Shown: positions 24,861 to 37,400 of the stretch, piece after piece
Layout: every line of letters starts with the position of its first letter
Numbering within the stretch: position 1 is the stretch's first letter
DNA from: Panagrolaimus kolymaensis
Lineage: Eukaryota > Nematoda > Chromadorea > Rhabditida > Panagrolaimidae
Length of the DNA stretch: 64,000 nt
NCBI GenBank assembly: GCA_028622995.1
Contig: JAJQJQ010000059.1
Span: 372,001-436,000, forward strand
Direction: 5' to 3'
Made by a program: the position numbers and the translations under genes
The notes under the pieces: generated by a model
The model's input: the letters and a program-made list of their open reading frames with translations, nothing else
Database searches by the model: none
What the model was told of the DNA's origin: nothing

Positions 24861-27636
24861 AAATTAAAACAAAAAAATAACTTTTTGTTTTATTTTTTGA
24901 TTTTATTTTTTCGTTTTTGAATAAATTTAAACAATTTTTTTAATAAAAATTATTTTGAAAAAAAAAGGATGAAAAATATGATAATGAGACTTTAAAGTTT
25001 AAACACAACATGTAAATAATTTTGCAATAATTTTATATAAACCTTTTCTTGGAAAAAACAAACAACAGACTTTGAAGAAAAAAAGAAGTGTTTTGACTTT
25101 TAGCCTTTTTTTAAAAATCATGCTGGTAAAGAAGGATGATAATGCATAAAATTTAAAAGTCCATGTTTTAAAAGCGATGCACTTAACATTTTCTATTTTA
25201 TTTTAAAGCACATTTATAGCTCATTGGATGTTCCGATTATTTTTTTCTAAATGTTTTCTTTTAAAAGATAAATAAGGTTTAAAGCGACAACAAAAAAAAC
25301 TAAAACAATTTTATTTGTTTGGTTTTTTTCTCAATTATCTTTAATGGATATGATTTTAAAAGCAAAGTTTGTAGTTTGAATACAATGAAAGTTTGATAAA
25401 ATTCAAAACAATAAAAGTTAAAATATTCAAACTTTATTTATAGCAACAAAAAGAAAAAATTGTATTAAATGAATAAAGTTTTCTTGCATCAAAGCTTTCG
25501 TAAAAAAATTTAAAAAAGCTGATCAAACTACAAAAAAAAAATGTAGTTTTGTTTAACAAACAAACATTGGTTGGTTGAAAAAAAGCAGGGAAATGAAAAA
25601 CCAAAAATATTTGTAATTTTTAAAGAAGAAAAAAGTGAAAGTTTAAACTTCAAAGATGGGAACAATTTCATACTTTTGAATATTTTAAATTTAGTTTTTT
25701 TTATTAGTTTTTTGTTGAAGTTTTAAATAAGAAGGTATGATGGCAATATCTTCGATGGTCCACTCCTGGCGGTGAAGACGATAGTTTTTCAGCTTATGTT
25801 GTTGGCTTATGGTTGCAGAAAAAATTGAAGCTAGCTGTTTTAATAGTAATTATTCATTTGAAATGGACAAATTTATTACAGAATAAATATATAATGAAAA
25901 AGAAGGGATTTTTCATGTACAAATCGAAAATTGTTTTCAACATTGAAATCCGAAGTATTTCAAAATTAAAGTTAAATGCTTTTTGGATTGTTTGTAATGC
26001 AATTTCTTTAAAGTAATTCTTCATTTTTGATGTTGTGGTTTCTTTTAAAATTAAAAGCATTTTTGCCATTTCTGATTAAGGGCAGACTTTAATTATAGCG
26101 AAATTCAAAAAAAAAACCCTGCTTAAAAAAGGGGAAGATTGGCTATTTTCATTAATTGATAATTCAATTGAAATTTTTATCCATAAATATGGCAATTGAG
26201 AAAAAAAATGTAAAAGTAAACTATTTTTTTTATATTTAAAATTATTGGTTCCCTCTATTTTTAGGTGGCAAATAAAAGCTTTAACATAGAATAAACAAAT
26301 AAAAAAAACATGTTAAAAACAGGTTTAAAATTTTTTTATTGTTGTGTCGATTAACATTTTATTTTCTTTCTTCTTTCCGCGATCCTATCACACTTTTTTT
26401 CTTTCTTCTTTTTTTGTTGCGTGCGTGGCTGTTGTCGATTAAATAAAGTGCTGGCGGTCGTGGTCGCTATCATAATAAAGAAAAAAAGAAAAAGAAAACT
26501 TGCTTTTTGAATGAAAATAGACGCATGAATTTTTTTTTACTTTTTTTTTTGATTTTGAATATTTGAGTTTTTTATAAAATATTTTTTATTTAAATAATTA
26601 TTAAAAATGAAAATAGAGGAGATATTTAAATATCCTCCTGTGGCAATAAAAAACTTTAGATACAATGTAAACTAGTTTTCCCTTGCTGTACATGCCCCGC
26701 CAGCAAAAGTTTAAAAAAAACATCCACCCCAGTGGGCCGATGTTGCGACAATAAAGAAATGTAAAAAAACCACACCAATTGGGCAATGCTGCGACAATAA
26801 AGAAATAAAGAAAAAAATTTAAATTTTTTACGATATCTTTTTGTTTGTTTGTTATTTTATTAAATTTAGAAATCGCAGAATTCGAATGAGCTATGTTTAA
26901 TTTATGTGCTTTTTTTCTTTAACATTTATTTAACTCATTCAACGCACTTTTAAGATTCAATAAAATATTCATGGTCGCATAAACATAGAATAAACAATAA
27001 CAACAAAACAAAAAAATACTCTAATATTCTGTATTCATAAACATTGAAATTGTTTTTTAAAATAATTTTTTTATGTAAAAAAAAGTTATCATTTGTTTTA
27101 TATTTTAATTCAAAAACATTGAGACATGGCATTACTTTCTCTCAACTCCATTACAGATCAATAAGTTCAAATTAATATATGTAAAATTCTGAACATGGGT
27201 TTAATGCAAACCATTGTTTTTCATAAATCGTTTTTTTCAGCTGTCACAAAATTCAATTATTAGCTTTAACCTTTTTTGACACCACTAAAGATATCATTTA
27301 AAAAAGTAAAACAGGTGAAATTTTTTTGGGCATTTTTTTCAGTTGTTCACATTTGCCAGCCATGTCACTGAAAAAAAATCTAAACTTTAAATAAACTTTT
27401 AAATGTTTTTTACCCTTTTAAAAACTTTTTCCTGGGGTTTTTTTCGCTCAGTATTTGTTTTTAATTATTGTTTAAACTAGTCATGAAACGAATTCCCATT
27501 AATTTTTAACTTCCTTTGTAGGAGTAAATAACCTTATAACTTTTTAACTTTTTAAAACAACAGGTGATCTGATAATCTTTTATTATTGCTTCTAAAATTT
27601 TTATTATTTTAATCCAAAACAACAAAAGTTGAATAA
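24861..27636. other. Long intergenic stretch
   Basis: About 2.8 kb without a supported gene. It holds AT-rich spacer and one short direct repeat (26714-26808). The tail is the upstream region of the chemoreceptor gene. Confidence 0.5.
26714..26808 (+). repeat. Two-copy tandem repeat of about 48 bp
   Basis: The phrase TGCGACAATAAAGAAAT occurs twice, preceded each time by a run of A, then a short AC-rich segment and a GTGGGC or TTGGGC core. The copies are imperfect. Confidence 0.6.
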
Positions 27637-27880
27637 ATGTCCCAACAACAACCTGCTCCAACTTTATCCATAGAACCTCTAAGTAGCACTGCCGCCCCGG
27701 ATGATTATTACCAAATCGATGAAAATGCCACTGAACCTCCAATAATAACTCTTGAACGTTCACCAATATATTGGTATGTGGCAACTGTGGGTGATACTTA
27801 CCTTATTTTTGAGCTATTATTAATAATATTTTATTTTTTTCAATTTTATAAAAAAAATCCTATTTGGTTTTCGGTTTATT

Positions 27881-27885
27881 ATATT
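27881..27885 (+). repeat. 5-bp target site duplication of the LTR element (left)
   Basis: ATATT directly before the left LTR; the same five bases follow the right LTR at 30251-30255. Confidence 0.9.
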
Positions 27886-28205
27886 TGTCGCGAATATCAT
27901 CACGATTATTCATCTTTCTTTTTCTCTCTTTTATCTTCCCGCTTTCCCAGACATGTTTACTATTTGTGTTTTCTATTATTCACACTTATTTACATCGTCC
28001 ACTAAAGATCATATCCCTTTCTATCTCTCACTCTCCTATCTCTTTCCTTATGATTCATTTTCTCTTTGTTTCAAGCCCATATAAAAGCTTCGCCGCTTTT
28101 AACTAAAATTACACTTCGTTGGGTTCACACTTCATTTGGACTCTTTTGGTTTTTCTTTTTGTAAATGGATTTTAAATAAAGAATTTATCTATCAAATTCT
28201 CGACA
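27886..28205 (+). repeat. Left LTR, 320 bp
   Basis: It begins TGTCGCGAAT and ends ATTCTCGACA. It contains a TATA box (TATAAAAG, 28080-28087) and an AATAAA signal (28175-28180), giving a plausible U3-R-U5 layout. Confidence 0.95.
28080..28087 (+). promoter_or_regulatory. LTR TATA box
   Basis: TATAAAAG in the left LTR, about 90 nt before the AATAAA signal; it repeats at 30125-30132 in the right LTR. Confidence 0.6.
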
Positions 28206-28222
28206 TGGTGCCACGACAAAAC
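28206..28222 (+). other. Candidate primer-binding site
   Basis: TGGTGCCACGACAAAAC begins right after the left LTR. TGG pairs with the CCA end of a tRNA, as in LTR elements. I cannot name the tRNA. Confidence 0.7.
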
Positions 28223-29930
28223 AACGATTGAAACTCAGTCAACTTATTCTCTACTATCATTATGCATGTATTAAAAATTTTCTTCGAATTTTTATTTTAA
28301 AATCAACTCAAATATTAATGGATTGTTATATTTTTTATTTTTTCACCACCATGGTCCATGGAAGCAAATATTTGTCAGCATCTCTTATTCATTTCTTTCC
28401 TTCAAGATACTTTCGCAGTATTCTTGTAATCATCCGTCGCGTGCGATGTACTTCCATAGCTGAAGCAACCCACCCGGATTCCAGAAGCAAAAAGCACATT
28501 TCTTTCAGCCACTAGTGCCTACAAGAATCAACGTGCGCTTCTATCTCGTTTCCCGATGCTGAAACGACGATTATTATCATACATAAGTGTGTGATCCTTC
28601 TTCTTTCTGTTGCATCTATTTCTTCCATTCTTGCTCAAATAACTATGACCAATCATCATTATTTCAACATCGAAATATTTACATTATCCTACCACCTCTC
28701 CTCAACAACCATTATTTATTCCATCAATATACATGTTTTGAAACTCAGTCAAACCATTTTTTCCTCGCCGCGATCATGATGCATATTATTAAATTTTTTC
28801 TTCTCATCAAAAATTTATTTTAACTTACTCAAAAATGAATGAATTGTTACTTTCCAAACTTCTTATTATTAAAATCAATGGTAGAATTGATTTTGATGGT
28901 CATATATTTTCATCAAAGCAGATAATTTTCTTTTTTCTCCTTTCATTCAAGTTGCTCTACTTATTGTTACGCATCTTGTCTTAAATTCGTGGTGCGGTCC
29001 TTGTTGGAAGCAACCCACCCGGATCTCATCGAAGCAAAAGCACATTTCTTTCAGCCACTCGAGCCAACAAGAATCGACGTGCTGCTTCTTTTATCGTATC
29101 CCCATGCTGGAACGATAATCTTCTTATTTTTTCCTATTTCATTTATTCTGCAATAATTCATATCATCCAACTTTATCATGACCGACTACTTTCATCTTAA
29201 ATAACAATTCATTTTTTCATCATTCATGAATAAATTATTAGTCAAAAATAAATGGATTTCTGCTTCATGAAATTATTATCCATCTACTAAATATTTTTAT
29301 TTCCTCAACATTACTTAGCAAAAATCCAATCATTCAACCATCATCCATCAAAATGCATATAATCAAACCCATTTCATTCCAGCCCAAAAATCACCACCCC
29401 GAAGTTGTCAACCCATCCAAAAAAAGCCTCTCAATTAGAACACCATTGAAGCTCAACATCATCTCAGATAGTCAACATCAAGATACCACTGAAACTTATA
29501 TTCTTTATCAACAGGCCCTTCTGTTCTTATATTTTTAAAGCTAAAACTTCACATCAATAATTTTTTATTTTCCATCAAATGGCATTCCCTTAAATTTGTT
29601 CCAAAATTAATTATTTTTCGTCGGGAGATATGTTCCCATGAACATAATGCTATGCCCATTCATAATTCCTATTTCATCTTTATTATGTTCCACCAAATCA
29701 ACAACTTTAGCATGATCATCCAATGGATCTCTTCCGCTTACCACTTTCCATGCCATTCACTCCACCCCAAGAATCCTTGCTCTCTCAGTAAAATGAAAAT
29801 CGAATTATAAAAAACTATTTTATTTTTTTGTTTTACTTTGTTTATTTTACAATTTTTCTATCATCCCTACTTCAATGAACTCCTTAATATTGTTAATTTC
29901 TCGTGTTAGAACATCTTTGTTCTTCGGGAG

Positions 29931-30250
29931 TGTCGCGAATATCATCACGATTATTCATCTTTCTTTTTCTCTCTTTTATCTTCCCGCTTTCCCAGACATG
30001 TTTACTATTTGTGTTTTCTATTATTCACACTTATTTACATCGTCCACTAAAGATCATATCCCTTTCTATCTCTCACTCTCCTATCTCTTTCCTTATGATT
30101 CATTTTCTCTTTGTTTCAAGCCCATATAAAAGCTTCGCCGCTTTTAACTAAAATTACACTTCGTTGGGTTCACACTTCATTTGGACTCTTTTGGTTTTTC
30201 TTTTTGTAAATGGATTTTAAATAAAGAATTTATCTATCAAATTCTCGACA
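29931..30250 (+). repeat. Right LTR, 320 bp
   Basis: Same sequence as 27886-28205 by eye over its whole length. It is preceded by a short purine-rich GGGAG, a weak polypurine tract. Confidence 0.95.
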
Positions 30251-30356
30251 ATATTCTCTTAACTGTTGGATATTTGATTTCATTTATATTTCAAATTGCA
30301 TATTTATTATTAGATTTGACTGATATTTTTGATTTATATATAGAACAAGAGCTTTG

Positions 30357-30377
30357 GGGCCCACCTTCGGTGGTCCC
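30357..30377 (-). terminator. Helitron 3' hairpin
   Basis: GGGCCCACC and GGTGGTCCC pair around a TTC loop with one mismatch, 16 nt from the deduced 3' end. Helitrons carry such a hairpin as their transposition terminator. Confidence 0.65.
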
Positions 30378-30904
30378 TCATTATTTTTTGCGTGGAAATA
30401 AATAAACACTTTAAGAAACACACATAACATTTTCGCCTACAAAATACAACGTTGGTTGAGTTATTCTGGAGAAGGGTTGGATGATAAAAGGGGAAATATT
30501 TTTATAATACTGGTGATATATAATTTTGGAAATTTGATTGGTTATAATAGTAAAATTCCTACTAAGATACTTAGAAACAAAAATACTTAGGCTAAGGCTC
30601 ATGTTGTTGCTCGTTTAAACATTTTAAAATAATTCTTTATTTTCACAAAACAAATAAATACACATCAAACACAATCAAACACCAAATAAAAAATAAAACA
30701 ATAAAATTGCTGGATATTAGTTTGCCAAAAAACAAATTTGACAGTAAGCCCTCTAACCACGTCACGGTTTCCAGCTTCAAGAGGGTTATTGGTTTTTGTT
30801 GACGGGGAAACAATGCTCTAGAAAGAACAAAACAAACCCGCTTAAACATTTGATCATTTTCATTTAAAAATAAAAACAACTTTAACTTTAGCACAACTTA
30901 AAAC
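30378..30904 (-). other. Helitron 3' non-coding region
   Basis: About 0.5 kb between the stop of the helicase and the 3' hairpin. No gene is supported; open frames at 30411-30894 (-) look like chance. Confidence 0.5.
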
Positions 30905-33480
30905 TTAATCTTCTTCTTCATCACCTTGATGCGTTTCTTCCCAAAATGCATTAAATTCTTCTTGGTTTTGTTCAAATTCATTCAAATTATTCCAATCTTC
31001 ATTATAATCTTCTTTTGCAGGTAAACCTGCATTAATGCCTCGTAAGACTTCATTGTCATCATTTTCATATTCAATAATGCCTTGTTCTTCAACTTCCATG
31101 ATTTCTTGAGCATGCCAATTTGGATTTAAGCCTTCAATTGTTGGACCATCCGGTTGCATAACTGCAAGAGGATTTTCACTCAACAATTCACTGTAAACAA
31201 TATTTCTTGAACAATTTACATCTTCAGCATGTAACTTAATTTGAAGGCGATCCCAAGCACGTGTGCGAGAAATAGCTACATACACATGACCGTGAGTAAA
31301 AATTCCTCGGCTGATATCGACTCCAATTTGATCGAAAGTCTGACCTTGAGCTTTATTAATTGTCATTGCAAATGCTGGTCTTACTGGAAACTGATTTCTG
31401 TAAACTGTAAAAATGCTTGATTCATCGAGAAGTGTAATTCTTGGAATCATTACAATATTATCATCATTATTTGTGCTTCTATTAAAAAGTTTTTCAGCAA
31501 TAATAATATTGCGTTCTAACTTTTTAATTAAAAGCCTTGTTCCATTGCATAATCCTTCACGAATATTCAAATTTCTCATTAGCATAACAATTGTATTTTC
31601 TCGTAAACGCAATTTATAAGCGGGGAATCCACTTGGCTTAAACGATTCAAAATGTTCAGGAACATATTCCATTGCATTTCCATCGCCATTAACATTTTCA
31701 ATTCGATCAACTGCTGTGTAAACTTTTTCTGTATCTTCATCAAGCAAATTTATAATTTCTTCATTATATGCATCAACTTCGGAATTAACCGTTGAAAGAA
31801 TTGCTCTTGAAGAAAAAGCATTATAATCTTTATCGGCAATAATATCTGCAAAAACTTTTTCAACTAAATTTGCATCAGTCGAACATTCTTCTGGAATTGG
31901 GACTTTTCCATTTTCATCATTTGCGCTTCCATCTCCAATACTTAAAATTGTTTCAGCGAAACCATCACCACTATTGTCAGCTCTTTCATTTCTAATTAAA
32001 GTAGAATAATTAGAAGCAAAATGTTGCCAAAGTGGACTTGATTTAATGCTACTTCTTACAATATCGTTTCTTGTACCGTTTTTAACAATTGGACCCAATT
32101 GTCGGAAATCGCCACCTAGAATCATGACTTTTCCTCCAAATGGAAGGTTATTATTCATAATTTCTCTTAATTTTTCATCAATTACTTCTAATGCTCTTCG
32201 AGGAGCCATTGGAGTTTCATCCCAAACCATAGCATCAACGTCTTTCAAATCTTTTGCAAGCGAATCCAAAGCCGAGATGCCTGAATTACTATCATCTTCG
32301 AATGGAAAATCAAGCTTAAAGACATTATGAACGGTGCGTCCAGTTTCATACAATGAAGCAGCAATGCCACTCCATGCCATAACAATAATCTTTTTACCTT
32401 TACCGATTAAAGTGGAAAACAAACAATTAAAAAGATAAGTCTTTCCTGAACCTCCTGGACCATCAATGTAAAAACATGCGGCAGAATTATCAGAATTTTC
32501 AACTCGTCCCAAAATTGCTTCATATGCATTTGCTTGTTCGGCATTCAAACTTTCCCGCATTTCATCACCGCGAATTCTATGAGCTGCAACATCAACCGAA
32601 TCATCTTCAATTCCTCCAACAATTTCTGCAACCATTTGAAGGATAGGATAATCTTCAAGTGATCGTTCATTGTTAACAATCATTCTCAACGTTTGTCGCC
32701 ATGCTAAAACTTCTGCAGCATCTCGATCACCTCGGTTACTTCGAAGAAGATCCTCGGTTAATTGATCGCGAAACTGATTCCATAACCATAATGGAGCTTC
32801 AACATCACAATGTGCAACAATTCGGGCAAATAATGAACGAAGTTGTCGAGGCAAATTGTGATAGCTTCCTTCTTCCATTGCATCATAATACATTTGATCA
32901 GATTGAACTAATCCTCGGGCAACACATGCTTCTCGAAATGTTGGATGAATTATTTCAACTTCAAATGGATCTCGACGTAAATCTTCATAATTTCTTGGTC
33001 CTTTTACAACCATTACTAATTTTCTCAAATGAAAAAGTTCTGTATTCTTTGGATTAACTGCATACATTCTTGGACATTTAGGTTTAGTCGTTTTACATCG
33101 AGGAGTCCATTTACGCAAATTAGGTTTCCACGTAAAATGAACGCAAACTTGAGGATATGTCAAAGTTCTATTCATTCCATCAGGAAATTCTTCATTAAGC
33201 TTAAAAAATGCCATTAGCTTTGAATCACGCAATGCTGCTTGAAGCATTTGTTCTTCCGTTGCATCTTCAGCCATTGTAATTGCTTGCTGTTCAGGCAAAT
33301 GAATAGCTAATCTTTCAACTGATTCACTCAAATAATGCATATCGAATTTTCTGAGACGCCAATATGCTTCATGAGCGCTCAAATAACGTGCATCAACAAA
33401 GGCTTTAATTTCATCATAATTTATTTGACCTTCTCGAATTTCTATTGCCATTTTATCTGGACCTTTAAAAAGATACTTAA
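30905..33480 (-). CDS. Helitron Rep-helicase, C-terminal part (Pif1-type helicase)
   Basis: This is the 3' part of the Helitron gene, open without a stop for about 858 codons. It resumes at KYLFKGPDK, exactly where the other half (41198-44051) leaves off at VNYLFK. A bridging region with many charged residues leads to a SF1 Pif1-like helicase. Walker A is GPGGSGKTYLF, followed by MAWSGIAASLY, a DEx box (VWDETPMAPRRAL), GGDFRQLGPIVKNG, and near the end AMTINKAQGQTFDQIGVD and HGHVYVAISRTRAWDRL. It has an acidic tail. Its role is unwinding DNA in rolling-circle transposition. It is now cut off from its start by the TTAA transposon, so transcripts would give no complete protein. Confidence 0.93.
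33477..33480 (+). repeat. TTAA target duplication (left)
   Basis: TTAA before the element; the same TTAA follows it at 41194-41197. One copy restores the Helitron codons NYLFKYLF. Confidence 0.9.
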
Positions 33481-34393
33481 AAGCCATTTTTTTTAAAAAT
33501 CGCACTTCAGATGGCATTTGGAAAAAAATTTATTTCCATTTCTGGGACTAATATTCACTACCCAGGGGTTTTCGAGGTCGCTGATCACGAATCTGACCTT
33601 AGTTTAATTGGCTTTAAAGCGAAAACTGGAGATCCAGAGGTCTCGACCAAAAAACTTAACTTTTTTTTCAGACACATTTTTTAAAAACTGTTTAGACCAA
33701 AAAATAGCAAAAAATCCACTGATTAATTTTGTAATTGATGCCAACAATAGAAGTCTAATGATAAATGGGTCAAAAGTCCATTTTTAGGCAAATTTCAACA
33801 TTTAGCTTGGCAAAACTCGAAATCTATGGCCGAGTGATTGCCATTTTATTACAGATTCGGATTCTCCATGAAATTTTGCCCTAGAAAAAGGCAATTGTAC
33901 CAATAAAAGAGGTACCTCCTGGGGTTCAAAAAAATCGATGAACATGTTACACCAATATGAGGTATATCAACAAGTTTATGATAAATACATGTAAAAAATA
34001 CAAAACCTTAGCTAAAAACGTAGAAAAACTCATTTAATGATTTTACAAATCGATAAAACTTCATGTTGTTATGCTTTTCGATTTTTCCTGAATTTTTGAA
34101 GTTTAATAGTAGCACACGATGCTCAAAAAAATATCAAAATATACACGATCGGGCATTTTTTTTATAACTCATCATTTCTAGACCTAATTTGGGTCGTAGA
34201 ATTCAAATTTGGTACCAGTTTTTGTGGTTGACTAGTTTAAAATTGAGGTAAAGGTAAGTGAAATTTTTTAGGTTTGGTTTCGCCATAAATCTGTGAATGA
34301 AAGGATGTTTCATTATTTTATTATTATTAATTTGCAAAAAAATATGAGATAAAAAATAATTCAAATAATTCTTTACATTTTATTTGCTTTTTT
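33481..34393 (+). repeat. Left terminal inverted repeat, 913 bp
   Basis: It matches the reverse complement of 40272-41193 almost base for base. The only difference I saw is a small replacement close to the outer end (after CGCACTT), 9 bp longer in the right arm. It has no open frame of note. Confidence 0.95.
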
Positions 34394-34423
34394 GCAGAAA
34401 CAATGTTAAACTTTTATTTTTAT

Positions 34424-37400
34424 TTACTTCATATTTTTCTTCTTTTTTGATGGTTCCATTTCTTCTTCGTCTTCGTCATCGTCGTAATCATTTTTGTTCT
34501 TCATGATTTTTTTATGTACTTTTTCAAATACATCAGGGAACAATGGCTCGTCTTCAAATTCAATTTCTATTTCTCCTAAAATAAAAAATGTTTTTTATAT
34601 TTTGTTTTTAAATTTTAGCGGTTTTAAAGCTTTTATGAAAAATAAAATAAAGTTTTAGAGTTAAAACTAATTTATAAATTTCATTTTTACCTGTTTCATT
34701 TTCTAATTCATTGTTAATATCTTGTCGTTTGTTTAACATGGTTTCATCGAACATAAAAGCATTCCCTTGCATGCCTGCTTTTTTCATTTTTCTTATCACC
34801 AATGAAGAAATTTGATTTGATGATAGACGCTTATCTGGTGCAAAACGAAGTTTGCCATTTATCCTAGCTATTTCCATGCTTTTTTCACATTTAATTGGGT
34901 CTAACCTTTTGCCAATCGAATGGAAATATTTCATTTGTTCTTCGACAAATTTGTGGACATCGCTACTAAATCTTGTTTTCTTTGCTGTTGTTCGCAACGC
35001 CCATCCTTTTTCAACGACATTATTTTGATCGGTTATTGATTCTTGAATAGCTTCGATAACACGATGATTAGCTTGTCGTTTTTGTAAATCTTCCAATTGA
35101 TTACCATATAAATTCAAAGCGTAATCATATGTGCCAACCTTTTCCGGTAAAAGCTGATGTTTGCCAGCATCAATATGGTTTAATAAGTTTCCAAATTTAG
35201 CATATCGTTTTTGACAATTTGGAGTTGGGCATGAAAATAAAGCAGTTGGTTTAAAAATTGGGAGGCTTTCTTCTGTATTTATTATTTCATGAACATTTAT
35301 TTGATCATCTTCATCAATTTCGTCTTCACCGATAGTATTTATTTCTTTCGTTTTTGCCACCTTTTTGGTTAATGAATTTTTTGTTCTCCAAAATTCATAT
35401 CCTTCACTTTCAGGTGTTTCTTCCGTAGCCATTTTGATATCTAATTTTGTATCCAAAACATTTGCTATTGAGATTTTTATTGTTTTTCCTTTTCCTATTC
35501 CGCGATGCTTCCAGTAAGTTATTGACTTGTCTTTAAAATTATATTCAAAATCAGACAATAAAGATATGCCTGGTATTGAAAAAGCATTGTCCTTTTCATT
35601 TGGAGGTGATTTGATAGATGCAACGATAACGCTTATTCCTGACAAAGGTTCTTGTCCATAGCGAATACCTTTTAGCATTTCTTCTGGTGTTTCAATATCT
35701 TTCCCGGCATGAATAAAATCTTTCATTTTTCTTTTCATTCTGCCACCTTCACGATCAGCTGCAGATTTTCCAGCTTGCACTTCACTGAAGCTGTATCGCT
35801 TGAGAACGATACCACAATTTTTGCTAATATCCAAAAGACTTTGAATTAAAGCCGCATTTCGATAATAACCTAAAAATAAGCTCTTTTAAATGATTTATTA
35901 AATCAAAAATAACTGACAAGCATTATCCGATCTAAGGATAGCAGCTTTTACTCCCCATCTTTGACATTTTTCAAATGCATCACGAAGAATGGCAGCAACA
36001 GCTTTAGCGGTCTAAAAAAATATTTTTAGTAAAAGTTGCCATAAAAAATATCTAACTTGATCTTCAAAGCCCAAGCAATGAACGATTGCATGCTGGACCA
36101 GTTGTCCATTTTTCTTCACAAAAATATGGCAAATGTGCCAGGACATGCCTTTCTTTCCATAATAGTCTTTCTGACTTTCCATATGCTTTTCTCCCAAATA
36201 TTTTTGAGAATAATCAATTGTTATTAAGGCTTCATTTTCATCAAGCTTTTCAATAATTTCCACTCGTTGAAGCTCACTAAAAGCTGCACGTAAGATATGC
36301 TTTTTCCATTCCAGGATATCATCTTCAGCCTTGATTATTTCTGCTTCAAATTCCTCAAGCTCTTCATTTGGTTCATGTCCTTGTAAAATTTCTTTGATAT
36401 CTTTAATAAGATCTGGGAAAATTTGGCAGCGTTCACAACTGTAGTCATGATTGTGAGCATCATTATCAAGCGATTCACAAGGTGGCGAGCAAAAATCTGG
36501 ATCATTTGGATCAGAAAGTGCATATGAAATGCAATGATCAGGAATTCGTGAATGCACTTTTAAATGAAGAGAATAATCCGTTTTCAAATAACGATTCGCT
36601 TCAAATAATTTTGCTAACAAGTATTTTTCAGCATCACTGGAAATATAATCATGATCAGCCATTGAATTTAAACACGATTCGATTTTTTCAAAAGCCTGAA
36701 ATTAATTTTTTTTCAAAGCAAAAATAATAGAAAAAAGTCTACCTTGTTACCAGCGGCTTCATAGTAATCAACGCAGTGCATTGATTTAAGCCGACTTGCC
36801 GAACAAACTTTTAAAATTTTTCTTAAAACTGAATCACTAATTTTGATATAATCTCGACCGGTTTCAATTAGATAATGTCTGAACATTTTAAGAATCTCTG
36901 CATCTTGTTGTCTTCTGATTGTATTTGCAATATCAAATTTTTCGCCACTTGGTAGCTTTGCTGTGCGTGAACCATATGGCAATCCAACCATGATAGCAGA
37001 ACTAGAAAAGGAAAGTTTAAAAAAATAATCACAATTATTTTTTTACCTTGTTATAAATTCTATAAAAAGGTTGATAGAAAATTGATCATATTTAATTTTT
37101 ATTCGTTTTTGTTTTGGTCGCAATGGAGCTTCAATCCGCATTTTGGCAATTAATCTTGCTTTTAAATAACTATAGTGTGTAATTCCACCGATCACGCATG
37201 ACAATGTTTCATAATTTACAACAGCTGCAATTTGAGAAAGAACTTCAATTCCTTCGTTGCTTGTAGCACAAACAACATATTGAGCTTTGACATACTGAAG
37301 CAAGATATCGATTGCATTTTGTCTCTTCGAAATTTGTTCTTTTCTTTTTCTACTGAATGCTGAATCAATAAGAGCCAAGGGATTTTTAGGTGCAATATTT

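Larger units (their letters stand above)
27886..30250 (+). mobile_element. Complete non-autonomous LTR retrotransposon
   Basis: The element is 2365 bp with two 320-bp LTRs at its ends, TG...CA termini (TGTCG/CGACA) and a 5-bp duplication (ATATT). A primer-binding site follows the left LTR. The inner 1.7 kb has no open frame that could encode Gag or Pol, so it must be mobilised by another element. The interior itself has two diverged copies of a unit of about 0.5 kb: the phrase AAACTCAGTC recurs at 28231 and 28740, and AGCAACCCACCCGGAT at about 28466 and 29009. The five-base duplication fits Gypsy or BEL/Pao integrases. It lies in the first exon of the chemoreceptor gene. The two LTRs look identical by eye, so insertion was recent. 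Confidence 0.93.

Noticed and set aside
27864..30151. Open frames of about 80 aa that occur twice, near 27.9 and 29.9 kb
   Set aside because: They lie in the two LTRs, and the identity comes from the LTR pair. Only the receptor codons before 27886 and after 30255 are coding.
31413..33217. Several plus-strand open frames of 62-118 aa
   Set aside because: They are antisense shadows of the Pif1-type helicase on the minus strand.
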